DNA from: Pseudomonadota bacterium
Lineage (GTDB): Bacteria > Pseudomonadota > Gammaproteobacteria > UBA5335
Assembly: GCA_002862965.1 (NCBI GenBank)
Contig: PKCW01000226.1
Span: 1-13,616, forward strand
Reading direction: 5' to 3'
Length of the DNA stretch: 13,616 bases
Shown: positions 1 through 8,357 of the stretch, piece after piece
How the letters are laid out: each line of letters begins with the position of its first letter
Position numbering within the stretch: the stretch's first letter is position 1
Position numbers and translations under genes: made by a program
Notes under the pieces: model-generated
What the model was told of the DNA's origin: nothing
Seen by the model: only the letters and a program-made list of their open reading frames with translations
The model's database searches: none

Positions 1-294
1 CACAAGCAGCAGACCTTCAACGCCCAGCACGGCATCATCCCGCAGGGCATCCGCAAGCGCGTCGAGGACATCCTCGAGACCGGCCGCGCCATTCCCGGCC
101 GCAAGCTGCAGGACAAGAGCCGGCGCCTGCGCCCCGAGGATCGGCGGCTGCTCACCGACCCCGCCGCCATGGACAGGAAGATCCGGGAACTCGAAAGCCA
201 GATGCAGCGCCACGCGCGCGATCTGGAATTCGAGCAGGCCGCGAAGCTGCGCGACGAAATCCATCGCCTGCGGGAAGCGCAGATCATGGCGTGA
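1..294 (+). CDS. uvrB: UvrABC excision nuclease subunit B, C-terminal 97 residues (partial)
   Basis: This is the 3' end of the gene for UvrB, the damage-verification helicase of nucleotide excision repair, a cytosolic DNA-binding protein that hands damaged DNA to UvrC. The frame is open from the first base and stops with TGA. The fragment starts inside the end of the helicase core: the run HGIIPQGIRKRVEDIL is typical of the segment after motif VI. It ends with the UVR domain, about fragment residues 58-93, with the pattern RELESQM..HA.DLEFEQAAKLRDEIHRLR. In the family this C-terminal helical hairpin binds the matching domain of UvrC. The full protein is usually near 670 residues, so roughly 85 percent lies left of the window. 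It converges on the next gene, 168 bp away. I see nothing abnormal in the visible part. Confidence 0.95.
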   Translation, partial: HKQQTFNAQHGIIPQGIRKRVEDILETGRAIPGRKLQDKSRRLRPEDRRLLTDPAAMDRKIRELESQMQRHARDLEFEQAAKLRDEIHRLREAQIMA

Positions 295-353
295 GCCGAG
301 GGGCCCGGCTGGCGGTTGCCCGGTCTCGGGTCACCTTGCGCGCATCGTCCAGG

Positions 354-382
354 ACCGCGGGCCCGGCGCTCTCCGGCGCGGT
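354..382. terminator. Hairpin between convergent uvrB and GH94 gene, possible bidirectional terminator
   Basis: In the 168-bp gap between two convergent genes, ACCGCG (354-359) pairs perfectly with CGCGGT (377-382), and the inner CCGG at 363-366 can pair with CCGG at 373-376, leaving a 6-nt loop and a 3-nt bulge. The position suits a shared terminator. Neither side has a T-run, so intrinsic termination is doubtful and Rho-dependent ending is equally possible. Nothing else is recognisable in 295-462. Confidence 0.25.
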
Positions 383-462
383 TCCTGAACAGTCCTGCCG
401 CGAGGTCGGGCGAATCCGGGCTGACGCGACGGCCGTCTCGGCGTCGCATCCGCGGGTTCGGG

Positions 463-3400
463 TCAAGGCGTGCGGGAACCCAGTCCGTGGGGCACCTGCC
501 GGCCGTTGTCGTCGCGCAGGTCCGGTCCATGGCGGTGCCCGCGAAAATGGACCGCGCGCAGACGCGGGACGCCTTCCCGAACGCCCACTTCAGCATCGAT
601 GCGCAGCTTGCCGTTTTCCAGTTTCAGGCCCAGCAGACCATACGCGGTCCAGAGCATGCGCGCCGCAGCGCCGGTATAGCCGGTCCAGCCGCCGCGGCCG
701 TCGTGACCGGCGCCCCAGTACACGTCCGCGGCTTGCTGATACGGTGGCAGGCCGTAGCGCAGCGGGTCCTTGTCCAGCGGCGAGAGCTTGCGCCAGAGTC
801 CCCAGGCACGTCGGCGCCAGTGATCGGCGCGCGCCTTGTCGCCGGCCCGGTCGGCTTGATCGCCCAGGGCCAGCGCCGCATCGATGAGCCAGGTCGCGCC
901 ATGGCTGTATTGGCCGCCGTTTTCCCGCACCCCCGGCGGATAGAGTGCAATGCGGCCGGGGTAGGGACGGCTATCGGCATCGAAAGCCGGGTTCAGCAGC
1001 CGGATCAGGTCGGGTGTCTCGAGGCCGGCCAGGCCGGCATTCAATGCGGTTTCGGCACGCTCCAAACCGGTGGCGCCCGCGATGGCCGGCCAGGCGGACA
1101 TCAGGGCGCTCAAGGGGGCGAAATCGTCCCCCGCATCGCTCGTCGCGCGCAGGAAGCGATCGCCCATCCAGCAGCGATCCAAGTCTGCCCGCAATTGCGC
1201 GATGGCGGCGCGATCGCGGTCCGCCGCTGCGGCACCGGCCATGCGTTCGGTCAAGGGCAGGAAGCGCTGCAGGACGTCGATCAAAAACAGCGCCATCCAG
1301 CCACTTTCCCCGCGCCCTTCGAGTCCGAGCTGGTCGAGCCCGTCGTTCCAGTCGCCTGCGCCGATCAGGGGCAAACCGCGGGCGCCCCGCTGGGCGAGAC
1401 CGAGATCGAGGGCGCGCCGGCAATGGCGATAGAGGCTGTCCGCATCGCGCGAGATACGCGGCACGAACGCGATATCCGGCTGACCCGGCGGAACCGGGCG
1501 ACCTTCGAGATAGGGCAGTTCAGTATCCAGCACGGCCCAATCGCCGCTGGCCGTGACGTACTGGGCGGTGAGATAGGGGAGCCAGAGATGCGGATCACTG
1601 GCGCGGCTGCGCTGTCCCAGCCCGATGCCGCCCCGGGCGGCCGGGTGCCACCATTTGAGCACATCGCCTTCCCGGAACTGGACCGCGGCATGGGCGAGGA
1701 TCTGCTCGCGCGCCAATGCGGGCCAGATCCAGATGAGGGGCAGCACATCCTGCAGTTGATCGCGAAAACCGAAGGCGCCGCTGCGCTGGTTCGGCCCGAG
1801 GCGCCCCCAGAGCCGGGCCGTCAGCACCTGATAGGGGAGCCAGTCGTTGACGAGCCGGTCGAAATCCGGATCGTCGGTTTCGACGCGCAATTGCCCCAAG
1901 ATGCCTTTCCAGCTCATGCGCGCGTGGGCAATGGCGTTGCGCCCGCCGGCCGGATCGTTATGGGCTTTGACCAGCCGCTCGGCCTCCGCTGCGCTCGCGG
2001 CCTGCCCCATCAGCACCACCAGCTCGCGTGTGCCGTAGGGCTCGAGCGTGAACACGCCGCACAGCGCGGCCACGGTCGCGTCATCGGGCAGTCGGCCGGT
2101 TTCGGTGCGGCCGGTGAGCGCCATGCCGGGCCGGGTTGCATCGCCGGCGGCGCCCCAGAAGGCCTGCCGGTTGAAGGTGTGCGCCTCGACCGGCAGATCG
2201 ATGGCCAGAAATCCCGTGCCTTCGTGGAAGATCTGCCCGGGGCGGCTGAACAGACAGGCGCCCAGCGCGGCGTTGAACGCAGTCGCGATCTGCCGGTGGC
2301 TGTCCTGGGGCAGTTCGGCCAGGGCGAGGTGAGCGTACGCGGTCAGCCGCAAGGTCCGCGCATGGGGCGCGCGGTTTTCCACGCGCAACACACGCACTTC
2401 CAGCGGCTCGTCCGGCGCCACCACGATCCGGAGCGTCAGCGCGAGATCGGCATCTTCCGCGGTCAGCACGGCCTCGCCCGGCTCGAAACGCACCCGATGC
2501 GCGGCATCCTGACGCAGCGGCGTGAAGCCCGGACTCAGCAGGGCTCCCGTCTCGAGATCGGTGATGTAGAGCGCCTGCGCGCAGGATTGAGCGGGAATGG
2601 TGTCCAGCGTGAACGGCGTCAGGCCGTTTTGCTGGGCATTGCCGGAAAACGAGAACTGGGCGCCGTCGTTGCCGATCAGTACGCCATGCCCCTGACGGTT
2701 GGCGAGCATGTGGGTCCAGGGACGCGGGGTATCCGGGGTCATTTCGAAACCGGGGCCGTGCGCGTCGAAGCCCATGTCGAGCGCAAGGCCGGGGCGGGGG
2801 AGCACGCGGCGCGAGGGCATGGCATGGAGCGGCTTCGGCGCAGCGTCCGAAGGAGATTCTCGCAGCGCCGCGAGCGCCGCGGATTCAGAGTCGGCCCAGC
2901 CCAGAATCCAGGAGATTTCAAGAGGCTCCCCGGGCGCAAGATCCAGCTCCACCTGCAGGGCCGCGGCGGGATCGAACGGATACAGCAGACCCTCGTCGGC
3001 CGGGTCGCGCAGGGTCTGCCGGACGAGCGCCTCGGGCGCATGGGCCGTGCCGCGCCCGAGAAAACGGCTGCGATCATCCTCGTATCCGCTCAACCGAACC
3101 GCCGGATGCGGTTCGCAGGCCATGAAGCCGCAACCGGACGGAGCCCGGCCGGGCTTGTCGCCGCCCAGCAGGCGGTTGTGGGCGAGCAAGGCGGACTGCG
3201 CGAGGAGATAGCGCACGCCGATGTGGATGGCATTGAAGTCGGGTCGCCGCAGATACGCGTCCGGTCGGTTCAGTGCCCACTCCAGGTACCCGGTGAGCCG
3301 CAGCCGGCGCGCTCGAGTCCCAGGCTGCACGAGCCGGATGCGCCACCGCATGGCCTCGATCTGCGTGCACGGCTCGACCGTGATGCGCGCCTCGAGGCCG

Positions 3401-5940
3401 CCCGGCAGCGCCCGCGTCAGTGCCACGTTGCCTTCGGCGGTCCGCCAGATCCGTCGCGTCCCGTCGGTTTCATCGCGCATCAGATCGACGGGCCGGGCGA
3501 ACGCGCCATCCGGGTGCAGGTCCTGCAGATAGAAGCTTTGCCCGTGGGGCAGGGCACAGTCGGCGGCGCGGCGCGAGAAGTCCAGCGCCGGACCGTGCCC
3601 GGTATGCACCAGTGCGCGACTGTTGCCATCGGTGTCCATCTCGAGCTGCAGGCGACCGCTGCTCATCTGCACGAGCCGCCCCGCATGCGCCTCGCGGGTG
3701 TGATGCAGGCGGCGGAAGATCCATATGAGTCCGAGCATCCCCGCCAGCGCTGCCGCCAGATAGACGCCCAGCAGCAGACGGGCGGCCGGTATGAGCGCGG
3801 CATCGGACGCCGTCGCAAGACGCTGGGATTCCTGCCAGACGAAATCCCATTCCGCGCCGCGCGGAATGTAGAACGGGAGCAGCAACGGGGCCCAGGTGGC
3901 GAAGCGGCGAATCCCCTCCGGGATCACCGGGGTGGGCGAGGCATGCCCAAGCCACCGGGACAACCGCGCTTCGAGCCGATCCAGCCCGATGAAAGAGAGA
4001 TTGACGAGGGTCGCGACCCGCAACCCCATGTGATCGAACCAGATCAGGATGCGCAGCCAGCCGTAGGTCATGAGGCCGAGAAAGGTCTGCAGACTCCACT
4101 CGCGGAACGCAGCCTCGTCGAGGCGCAGGGCCTGCGCCGAGGCCAGTCCCGTGCGAATCGCGCCGTCCTGGTTGTACCAGGCCGGATGCGGCGCCATCTT
4201 GAGGAAAGTCTGGATGATGGGCGCCATCCAGAGACCCCAGCGCTGCACCCGCACGGCCTGGGTCACGACATTCGCCAGGCCATCACGCGTCAACAGATGG
4301 CGCAAGGGCTCCAGGCTGCGGTTGAAAATCGCGTTGAGAACGATCAGGTTGATGCTGAACAGCGGCGCGGCGATGGACCAGTTGATGACCCCGGCCAGGG
4401 AATCGCAATAGAACTGCTTGAGGCCGCCGGATACGGCGCCGAGGTTGATGGCGCCCCAGCGGCTGAACAGGGGGTAGGTGACATAGTCATAAACCGGCTG
4501 GCCGGCTGCGGGGCCGGAAATCTGCGCGTAGCGGAGGAGCTTTTCACCCACTGTCTGCAACTGGGCCGCGTCGAAATACCAGGCCAGCATGCCGCCGACC
4601 CCGCCGCTCAGCAGCGCCGCGAAGGCGTAGATGCGTGGCGCATCGAAATGTTGCCGCCGACCGCGCAGACGCGCGGCGCCGTGCATCAGCCAATCCACTC
4701 CCGCGCCCGCCAGCGCCCCCACCACAAAGCCACTCAAGAAACGCAGATCGGCAGCGGCGGCCACCACGTTCCGCTCGATCAGCAGTGCCAGTCCGAAACC
4801 CAGCACCACGCCACGGGCGTAGTTGTCCGGGGCCAGCAGATTGCGGCGCAGACGTCCGATGAAGGGTGCGCTGCCGTCGAAGCTTTCGATGAGCGTGCGG
4901 GCCAGGCCGAACAGCAGCGGGCCCAGCAGGGCGCCGGCGAGCCAGGGCATGGACTCCAGCCCATGCCGGAACGGTGCATTGCGATACAGCAGCGCGCCGA
5001 TTCCCAGGATCAGCATGAACAGGGCGCCATAAATGGCGCCTTTGGTCGCGCCGTCGCGGATCTGTGGTCCGAGCGTCACCGTTTGCGGCCGTTGGTCACG
5101 CAATCCCTGCATCAGCAAGGCCGTGATGAAAAACGTCTGCGCCCACAGGCCGGCCTGGGCCGCCGCGGCCGTGGCGACGACGACCGTCAGCGCGGCCAGC
5201 GGATGCCACCCGATCAGTGCGGCGCTGCTGCCCCAGTCGGCCATCAGCGGTGTCCATGCCGCCCAGGCGCCACAGAGGACCGCGGTCGTCCACAGCCGCA
5301 GGTCCCGGCTCGCCCGACCGTCGACCAGTAGTCCCATCCCCCACACGGCCGCCAGATTGATGCCGCCGAGCAGCAGGGTGCGTCCGAGGGCCGCATGGGC
5401 GGCCGGCTCCAGAACCGGGCCTGTGAGCGCCTGACCCCAGTGTGCCAGCAGCGCACTGTTGCCGAGGAGCAGTAAAAGGCTGAATCCGGTTGGGACGGCC
5501 AGAAACGCCATGGCAACCGGATGGGGAAGCGCAGCCCGCCGCCGGGTTCTCGCCATGAGACTGGCCATCAGGAAGGCAGCCGCGATCAGCGCGGCCGCGC
5601 CATGGGTGAGGGTCGGCACCTGACGCAGGGTGGCCGGCATGGCCCAGAGGCTTGCCCCCGGATCCGCCGACCAGGCCAGCGCGCCCACGACGGCCGCGTC
5701 CCGGGCGCGGTCGCGCCATCGCCGCCATCGCGACGCCACCAGCGTCTCACCGTCGTGGACGGTGAACGCCAGCCATGCCAGGGCCGCCGCGATCAGCCAA
5801 GCGGTCGGGGTCTGATCGGCGCGTGCCAGCCAGACGGCGGCAGCCACCACGCAGGTGCTTGCGAGCCCGGTCCGGATGCGAACGGCCGAGGGGCGGCGAT
5901 TGGTGGAGACCAAGCGATGCGGAGGGGCGGAATCGTTCAT
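463..5940 (-). CDS. Large membrane protein with C-terminal GH94 glycan phosphorylase region, NdvB-like but lacking the glycosyltransferase
   Basis: The 1825-residue product has two parts. Residues 1-742 are mostly hydrophobic, with around fifteen likely membrane spans, for example near 44-61, 112-130, 141-160, 184-205, 298-319, 331-349, 438-456, 519-540 and 719-742. I do not recognise this module. Residues 760 to the end resemble the C-terminal part of cyclic beta-1,2-glucan synthase NdvB: two tandem GH94 beta-sandwich regions (about 758-895 and 1074-1210) and an alpha/alpha-barrel catalytic region (about 1350-1780). Conserved GH94 motifs include GFRDQLQD (1391-1398), GDWNDG (1529-1534, containing the general-acid Asp), ENGGQYSH (1673-1680, phosphate-site region) and GRGGWTGYTG (1748-1757). 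The basic stretch RRLHHTR after the last span suggests a cytosolic catalytic part, as phosphorolysis would require. I see no GT84 domain, so this is unlikely to be a complete glucan synthase. Likely it cleaves or makes beta-glucan at the inner membrane; linkage unknown. The start is the first ATG, but its ribosome site is weak. Confidence 0.85.
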   Translation of the reverse strand: MNDSAPPHRLVSTNRRPSAVRIRTGLASTCVVAAAVWLARADQTPTAWLIAAALAWLAFTVHDGETLVASRWRRWRDRARDAAVVGALAWSADPGASLWAMPATLRQVPTLTHGAAALIAAAFLMASLMARTRRRAALPHPVAMAFLAVPTGFSLLLLLGNSALLAHWGQALTGPVLEPAAHAALGRTLLLGGINLAAVWGMGLLVDGRASRDLRLWTTAVLCGAWAAWTPLMADWGSSAALIGWHPLAALTVVVATAAAAQAGLWAQTFFITALLMQGLRDQRPQTVTLGPQIRDGATKGAIYGALFMLILGIGALLYRNAPFRHGLESMPWLAGALLGPLLFGLARTLIESFDGSAPFIGRLRRNLLAPDNYARGVVLGFGLALLIERNVVAAAADLRFLSGFVVGALAGAGVDWLMHGAARLRGRRQHFDAPRIYAFAALLSGGVGGMLAWYFDAAQLQTVGEKLLRYAQISGPAAGQPVYDYVTYPLFSRWGAINLGAVSGGLKQFYCDSLAGVINWSIAAPLFSINLIVLNAIFNRSLEPLRHLLTRDGLANVVTQAVRVQRWGLWMAPIIQTFLKMAPHPAWYNQDGAIRTGLASAQALRLDEAAFREWSLQTFLGLMTYGWLRILIWFDHMGLRVATLVNLSFIGLDRLEARLSRWLGHASPTPVIPEGIRRFATWAPLLLPFYIPRGAEWDFVWQESQRLATASDAALIPAARLLLGVYLAAALAGMLGLIWIFRRLHHTREAHAGRLVQMSSGRLQLEMDTDGNSRALVHTGHGPALDFSRRAADCALPHGQSFYLQDLHPDGAFARPVDLMRDETDGTRRIWRTAEGNVALTRALPGGLEARITVEPCTQIEAMRWRIRLVQPGTRARRLRLTGYLEWALNRPDAYLRRPDFNAIHIGVRYLLAQSALLAHNRLLGGDKPGRAPSGCGFMACEPHPAVRLSGYEDDRSRFLGRGTAHAPEALVRQTLRDPADEGLLYPFDPAAALQVELDLAPGEPLEISWILGWADSESAALAALRESPSDAAPKPLHAMPSRRVLPRPGLALDMGFDAHGPGFEMTPDTPRPWTHMLANRQGHGVLIGNDGAQFSFSGNAQQNGLTPFTLDTIPAQSCAQALYITDLETGALLSPGFTPLRQDAAHRVRFEPGEAVLTAEDADLALTLRIVVAPDEPLEVRVLRVENRAPHARTLRLTAYAHLALAELPQDSHRQIATAFNAALGACLFSRPGQIFHEGTGFLAIDLPVEAHTFNRQAFWGAAGDATRPGMALTGRTETGRLPDDATVAALCGVFTLEPYGTRELVVLMGQAASAAEAERLVKAHNDPAGGRNAIAHARMSWKGILGQLRVETDDPDFDRLVNDWLPYQVLTARLWGRLGPNQRSGAFGFRDQLQDVLPLIWIWPALAREQILAHAAVQFREGDVLKWWHPAARGGIGLGQRSRASDPHLWLPYLTAQYVTASGDWAVLDTELPYLEGRPVPPGQPDIAFVPRISRDADSLYRHCRRALDLGLAQRGARGLPLIGAGDWNDGLDQLGLEGRGESGWMALFLIDVLQRFLPLTERMAGAAAADRDRAAIAQLRADLDRCWMGDRFLRATSDAGDDFAPLSALMSAWPAIAGATGLERAETALNAGLAGLETPDLIRLLNPAFDADSRPYPGRIALYPPGVRENGGQYSHGATWLIDAALALGDQADRAGDKARADHWRRRAWGLWRKLSPLDKDPLRYGLPPYQQAADVYWGAGHDGRGGWTGYTGAAARMLWTAYGLLGLKLENGKLRIDAEVGVREGVPRLRAVHFRGHRHGPDLRDDNGRQVPHGLGSRTP

Positions 5941-6139
5941 GGCGGCTCTGAAGGGTGCCTGCGCTCGATCGCTGTGCGTCGAGGACGTCGTATTGTCGTT
6001 CTGCCCATTCTATCGGCAGGCCGCGTGGCGTTCATGACAAGACAACGGAAATCAGGCGAAGAACGGGCTCCCGGCCCGGCGGCGTCGCTCGGGGCGTCGA
6101 TCAGGCCACCGCGGGACGCGAGCTGGTCAGCCGGCTTTC

Positions 6140-6165
6140 GGCGCCAGCCCGCTACGGGCGGCGCC
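6140..6165 (-). terminator. Hairpin downstream of the iron permease gene, terminator candidate
   Basis: About 40 nt after the permease stop codon, GGCGCC (6140-6145) and GCCCG (6147-6151) pair with CGGGC (6155-6159) and GGCGCC (6160-6165). This gives an 11-bp GC stem with a single bulged base at 6146 and a 3-nt loop. On the minus strand it is followed by GAAAGCC, not a T-run, so it would be a weak intrinsic terminator or a protective 3' end structure. It lies in the 263-bp gap before the GH94 gene, where I find no convincing promoter: a TAGAAT-like -10 at 6012-6007 has no good -35. Confidence 0.35.
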
Positions 6166-6203
6166 TGATCTTGGCATGGCCGCGATGTTGCAACTCGGCC
6201 GCT

Positions 6204-8156
6204 TCAGTGGCCAGTGGCCGGTGCGGGTCGGGAGGGGCTCCAGTGATTGTATGCCACGCCGGCCAGGATCAGCAGCACCACGAGGGCTTGTGCCGACAGT
6301 GTCTGCGCCGTCGGGTAGATGCCAAGCATGGGGATGTGGATGAAGCGCACGCTTTCGCTGCCGATCCAGCCCGCCGCCTGCAGGGCGGATATGCCCTGGC
6401 CGGCGAAAATGATTGCGAGCACGCCGATCAGGGCGGCGCTGAAGCTAAAGAACTGCCGAATCGGCAATCGCACGCTGAAGCGGAACAAGGCAATCGCGAT
6501 GATTCCCAGCAGCAGCAGTGCGACGGCCATGCCGGCCAGAATGGCCGGATGCTGGCCCTGGCTCCACAGCGCGCGATAGAACAGCACGGTCTCGAAGGCC
6601 TCGCGGTAGACCGACAGGAAGGAGAGCAGACCAATCGCCCGCAGCCCACCGCGACCCATGGCGGCCTGCATCTGGCCGGCGATGTATTGTTGCCAGCGGC
6701 TCGCATAACTCTTGTTGTGCAGCCACAAACCGACACCGACCAGAATGACCATGGCGAGCAGGGCGGTCAGCCCTTCGGTGACCTCGCGGCTGGCGCCGCT
6801 GATGTCGATCAGGTACGTCGCGGCAAACCATGTCGCCAAGCCGAGCACGAGCGCACCGATCCAGCCGATGTGCAGATAGACCAGACCCTCGGTCCGTCCG
6901 GACTTCTTGAGAAAGGCAAACATGGCCGCGAGCACGAGGATGGCTTCCAATCCCTCCCGGAACAGGATGAGGAAGCTGCCGCCGAAGGTGGCCGCGGCGC
7001 TGCCCTCGCCGGCCGCGATCCGATCCTCGGCCTGGGAGATGGCGGCATGCAGGCGATCGATGCGCTGATCCAGGGCTGCGATTTCCTCACCGTCCCGGAC
7101 CGCGTTGCGCAGCGCCATCATGTCCGCCTCGATATGGCGCATCAGGGTGGTGTCCGATGCTGCGAGCGTCGCCTCCGCCAGCTCGAATCCGTCGAGATAG
7201 GCCGACAGGGCCGCCCGCGCCGCGCCGTTGCGGTCGCCGTTGCGATAAGCCATCCGAACGATCTCGAGTTGCTCATGCGCGGTCATGAGCGCCTGTTCCT
7301 TGCGCGGCTCCAGCAGGACGGGGTTTGCGAGTGCGGCGGCAAGGATCGCGGTCGCGCGCGCCGGATCCCGGCCGGCGAGCGCCGCCGGTGTGAGTTGCAC
7401 GAGCGCCGTCATGTCGCCGATCAGCTGCCGGGCCGCCGGATCCTTGGCCCACAAGGCGGTTCCCGCGTCCTGCTCGGCGGGACCGTAGGCCAGTTGCCCG
7501 ACATGGAAGACGAGCGCCCAGCGCTCGGCTTCGCTCAGCTGGCTGAAACTCGGCATGGCGGTGCCGGGCACGCCGAGCGTGATCGTGTTGTAGTAGCTCA
7601 GCAGGCTGCGCTGGTTTCGGCGGGCCAGGTCGTGAAAGTCGGTCGGTGCCGGGTTCAAGGCGGCCGCCGCAGGACCGTCGCCACGGCCCTCTCCGCCGTG
7701 ACAGCTGGCGCATTGCGCCTGGAACGACTGGGCGCCCCGGTTGGGATCCGGGGTCCTGGCGGGCGTGATGGCGATGGGATAGTGGGCCAGCAAGGCCTGC
7801 GTGATCTGCGCGGTCAAACCTTGGATGCGCTGACCCGGCGCCTTGTCGGTGACCGCCGCCTGCAGGGCTCGGGCCTGATCCGCCAGTCCGGCCTTGCCGG
7901 TCGAATCGGGCAGGGCCGCGACGCGGCGCACGACGTCGGCCGAGAACTCCCGTTGTTCCGCGTACTCGGCCTCGTTCAGCACCTTGCCGTCGCGAACGAA
8001 CTCCGGGTAGTCCACGCCGATGTAGTCGACCATTTGAAGAATCGGCAAGATCTCCTCACGGCTGGCCGCGTGGCCGAGTGCGGCCCAGAACAACAGAAGC
8101 CCCGCAAGGACGGTGCGGCGGATGCGGGAGGCCTGGCTCGGTTCAAGGGACGTCAT
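6204..8156 (-). CDS. Cytochrome c / FTR1 fusion iron permease
   Basis: This 650-residue protein probably imports iron across the inner membrane, coupling ferrous iron oxidation to FTR1-type permeation. It begins with a signal peptide (about 1-30, ending GHA before ASREE). A helical periplasmic region follows (31-130), then a cytochrome c domain with the haem-attachment motif CASCH (149-153) and a likely axial Met at 201 in GTAMPSF. A linker region rich in helices (about 260-385) precedes the FTR1 permease, about seven membrane spans from 392 to 636. Both REXXE iron-binding signatures of FTR1 are intact: REGLE (400-404) and REAFE (518-522). In related systems the oxidase or haem protein is separate; here it is fused, an arrangement known for the cytochrome c/FTR1 family. 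The start ATG has GAGG 6 nt upstream (8166-8163) and sits just behind a promoter overlapped by a Fur-like site, so expression is probably induced by iron limitation. Length and motifs look complete. Confidence 0.93.
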   Translation of the reverse strand: MTSLEPSQASRIRRTVLAGLLLFWAALGHAASREEILPILQMVDYIGVDYPEFVRDGKVLNEAEYAEQREFSADVVRRVAALPDSTGKAGLADQARALQAAVTDKAPGQRIQGLTAQITQALLAHYPIAITPARTPDPNRGAQSFQAQCASCHGGEGRGDGPAAAALNPAPTDFHDLARRNQRSLLSYYNTITLGVPGTAMPSFSQLSEAERWALVFHVGQLAYGPAEQDAGTALWAKDPAARQLIGDMTALVQLTPAALAGRDPARATAILAAALANPVLLEPRKEQALMTAHEQLEIVRMAYRNGDRNGAARAALSAYLDGFELAEATLAASDTTLMRHIEADMMALRNAVRDGEEIAALDQRIDRLHAAISQAEDRIAAGEGSAAATFGGSFLILFREGLEAILVLAAMFAFLKKSGRTEGLVYLHIGWIGALVLGLATWFAATYLIDISGASREVTEGLTALLAMVILVGVGLWLHNKSYASRWQQYIAGQMQAAMGRGGLRAIGLLSFLSVYREAFETVLFYRALWSQGQHPAILAGMAVALLLLGIIAIALFRFSVRLPIRQFFSFSAALIGVLAIIFAGQGISALQAAGWIGSESVRFIHIPMLGIYPTAQTLSAQALVVLLILAGVAYNHWSPSRPAPATGH

Positions 8157-8185
8157 GGTCGGCCTCGGGTGAGATCTTGACCCGA

Positions 8186-8214
8186 ATGCTATGGCAATTG
8201 AGAATCGATTTCAA
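8186..8214 (-). promoter_or_regulatory. Sigma70-type promoter of the iron permease gene
   Basis: Read on the minus strand, TTGAAA (8214-8209, 5 of 6 matches to TTGACA) is followed after exactly 17 nt by TAGCAT (8191-8186, 4 of 6 matches to TATAAT). The predicted transcript start near 8179 leaves a leader of only about 23 nt that contains the GAGG ribosome site. Spacing and position make this the best promoter in the window, although it is predicted from sequence alone. Confidence 0.6.
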
Positions 8215-8215
8215 T
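8197..8215 (-). promoter_or_regulatory. Fur-box-like operator overlapping the permease promoter
   Basis: The 19-bp element attgagaatcgatttcaat agrees at 16 of 19 positions with an idealised Fur-type palindrome built on TTGAGAAT and its inverse ATTCTCAA. Its outer arms ATTGA and TCAAT are a perfect inverted repeat. It covers the -35 hexamer and part of the spacer of the permease promoter, so bound Fur-Fe(II) would block RNA polymerase when iron is plentiful. The match with the function of the downstream gene raises my confidence. Confidence 0.6.
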
Positions 8216-8221
8216 AGTGTT

Positions 8222-8234
8222 GGTCGGTCCGACC
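8222..8234. repeat. Perfect 13-bp palindrome in the divergent promoter region
   Basis: GGTCGG, one central T, then CCGACC form a perfect inverted repeat 8 bp upstream of the permease -35 box and about 124 bp upstream of the lipoprotein start. It is long enough to be an operator for a dimeric regulator, but no regulator gene is adjacent and chance cannot be excluded in GC-rich DNA. Confidence 0.3.
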
Positions 8235-8357
8235 GCCGCGATGAAAATGGCGACAGGTGGCAATCAGGGCAAGAGTTCGTTCAAACTAATCACGAGGCTG
8301 CTATCGGCAGCTGAGGGCGATGTACGTCCCATCACTTCACATTCAGGAGAACCTCTG

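Noticed and set aside
316..5331. Plus-strand open frame of 1671 codons opposite the GH94 gene
   Set aside because: Its codons are in register with the minus-strand gene, so its stops would correspond to TTA, CTA or TCA codons in that gene, which are rare in GC-rich DNA. The translation is Arg/Gly/Gln-rich without domains, while the minus strand has clear GH94 motifs.
6007..6040. TTGTCA and TAGAAT on the minus strand as a promoter for the GH94 gene
   Set aside because: The spacer is 22 bp, too long for sigma70, and the hexamer at correct spacing (ATGAAC) is poor.
5955..8180. Plus-strand open frame of 741 codons opposite the iron permease
   Set aside because: Same in-register antisense effect; the minus strand carries CASCH and both REXXE motifs and a signal peptide.
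8259..8275. Sigma54-like element TGGCAATCAGGGCA before the lipoprotein gene
   Set aside because: The GG and GC dinucleotides are 10 bp apart rather than the required 12, so it is not a sigma54 promoter.
8217..8357. Upstream in-frame ATG extending the lipoprotein by 47 residues
   Set aside because: It would bury the signal peptide and lipobox inside the protein, overlaps the promoter region, and lacks a ribosome site, whereas the ATG at 8358 has AGGAGA at good spacing.
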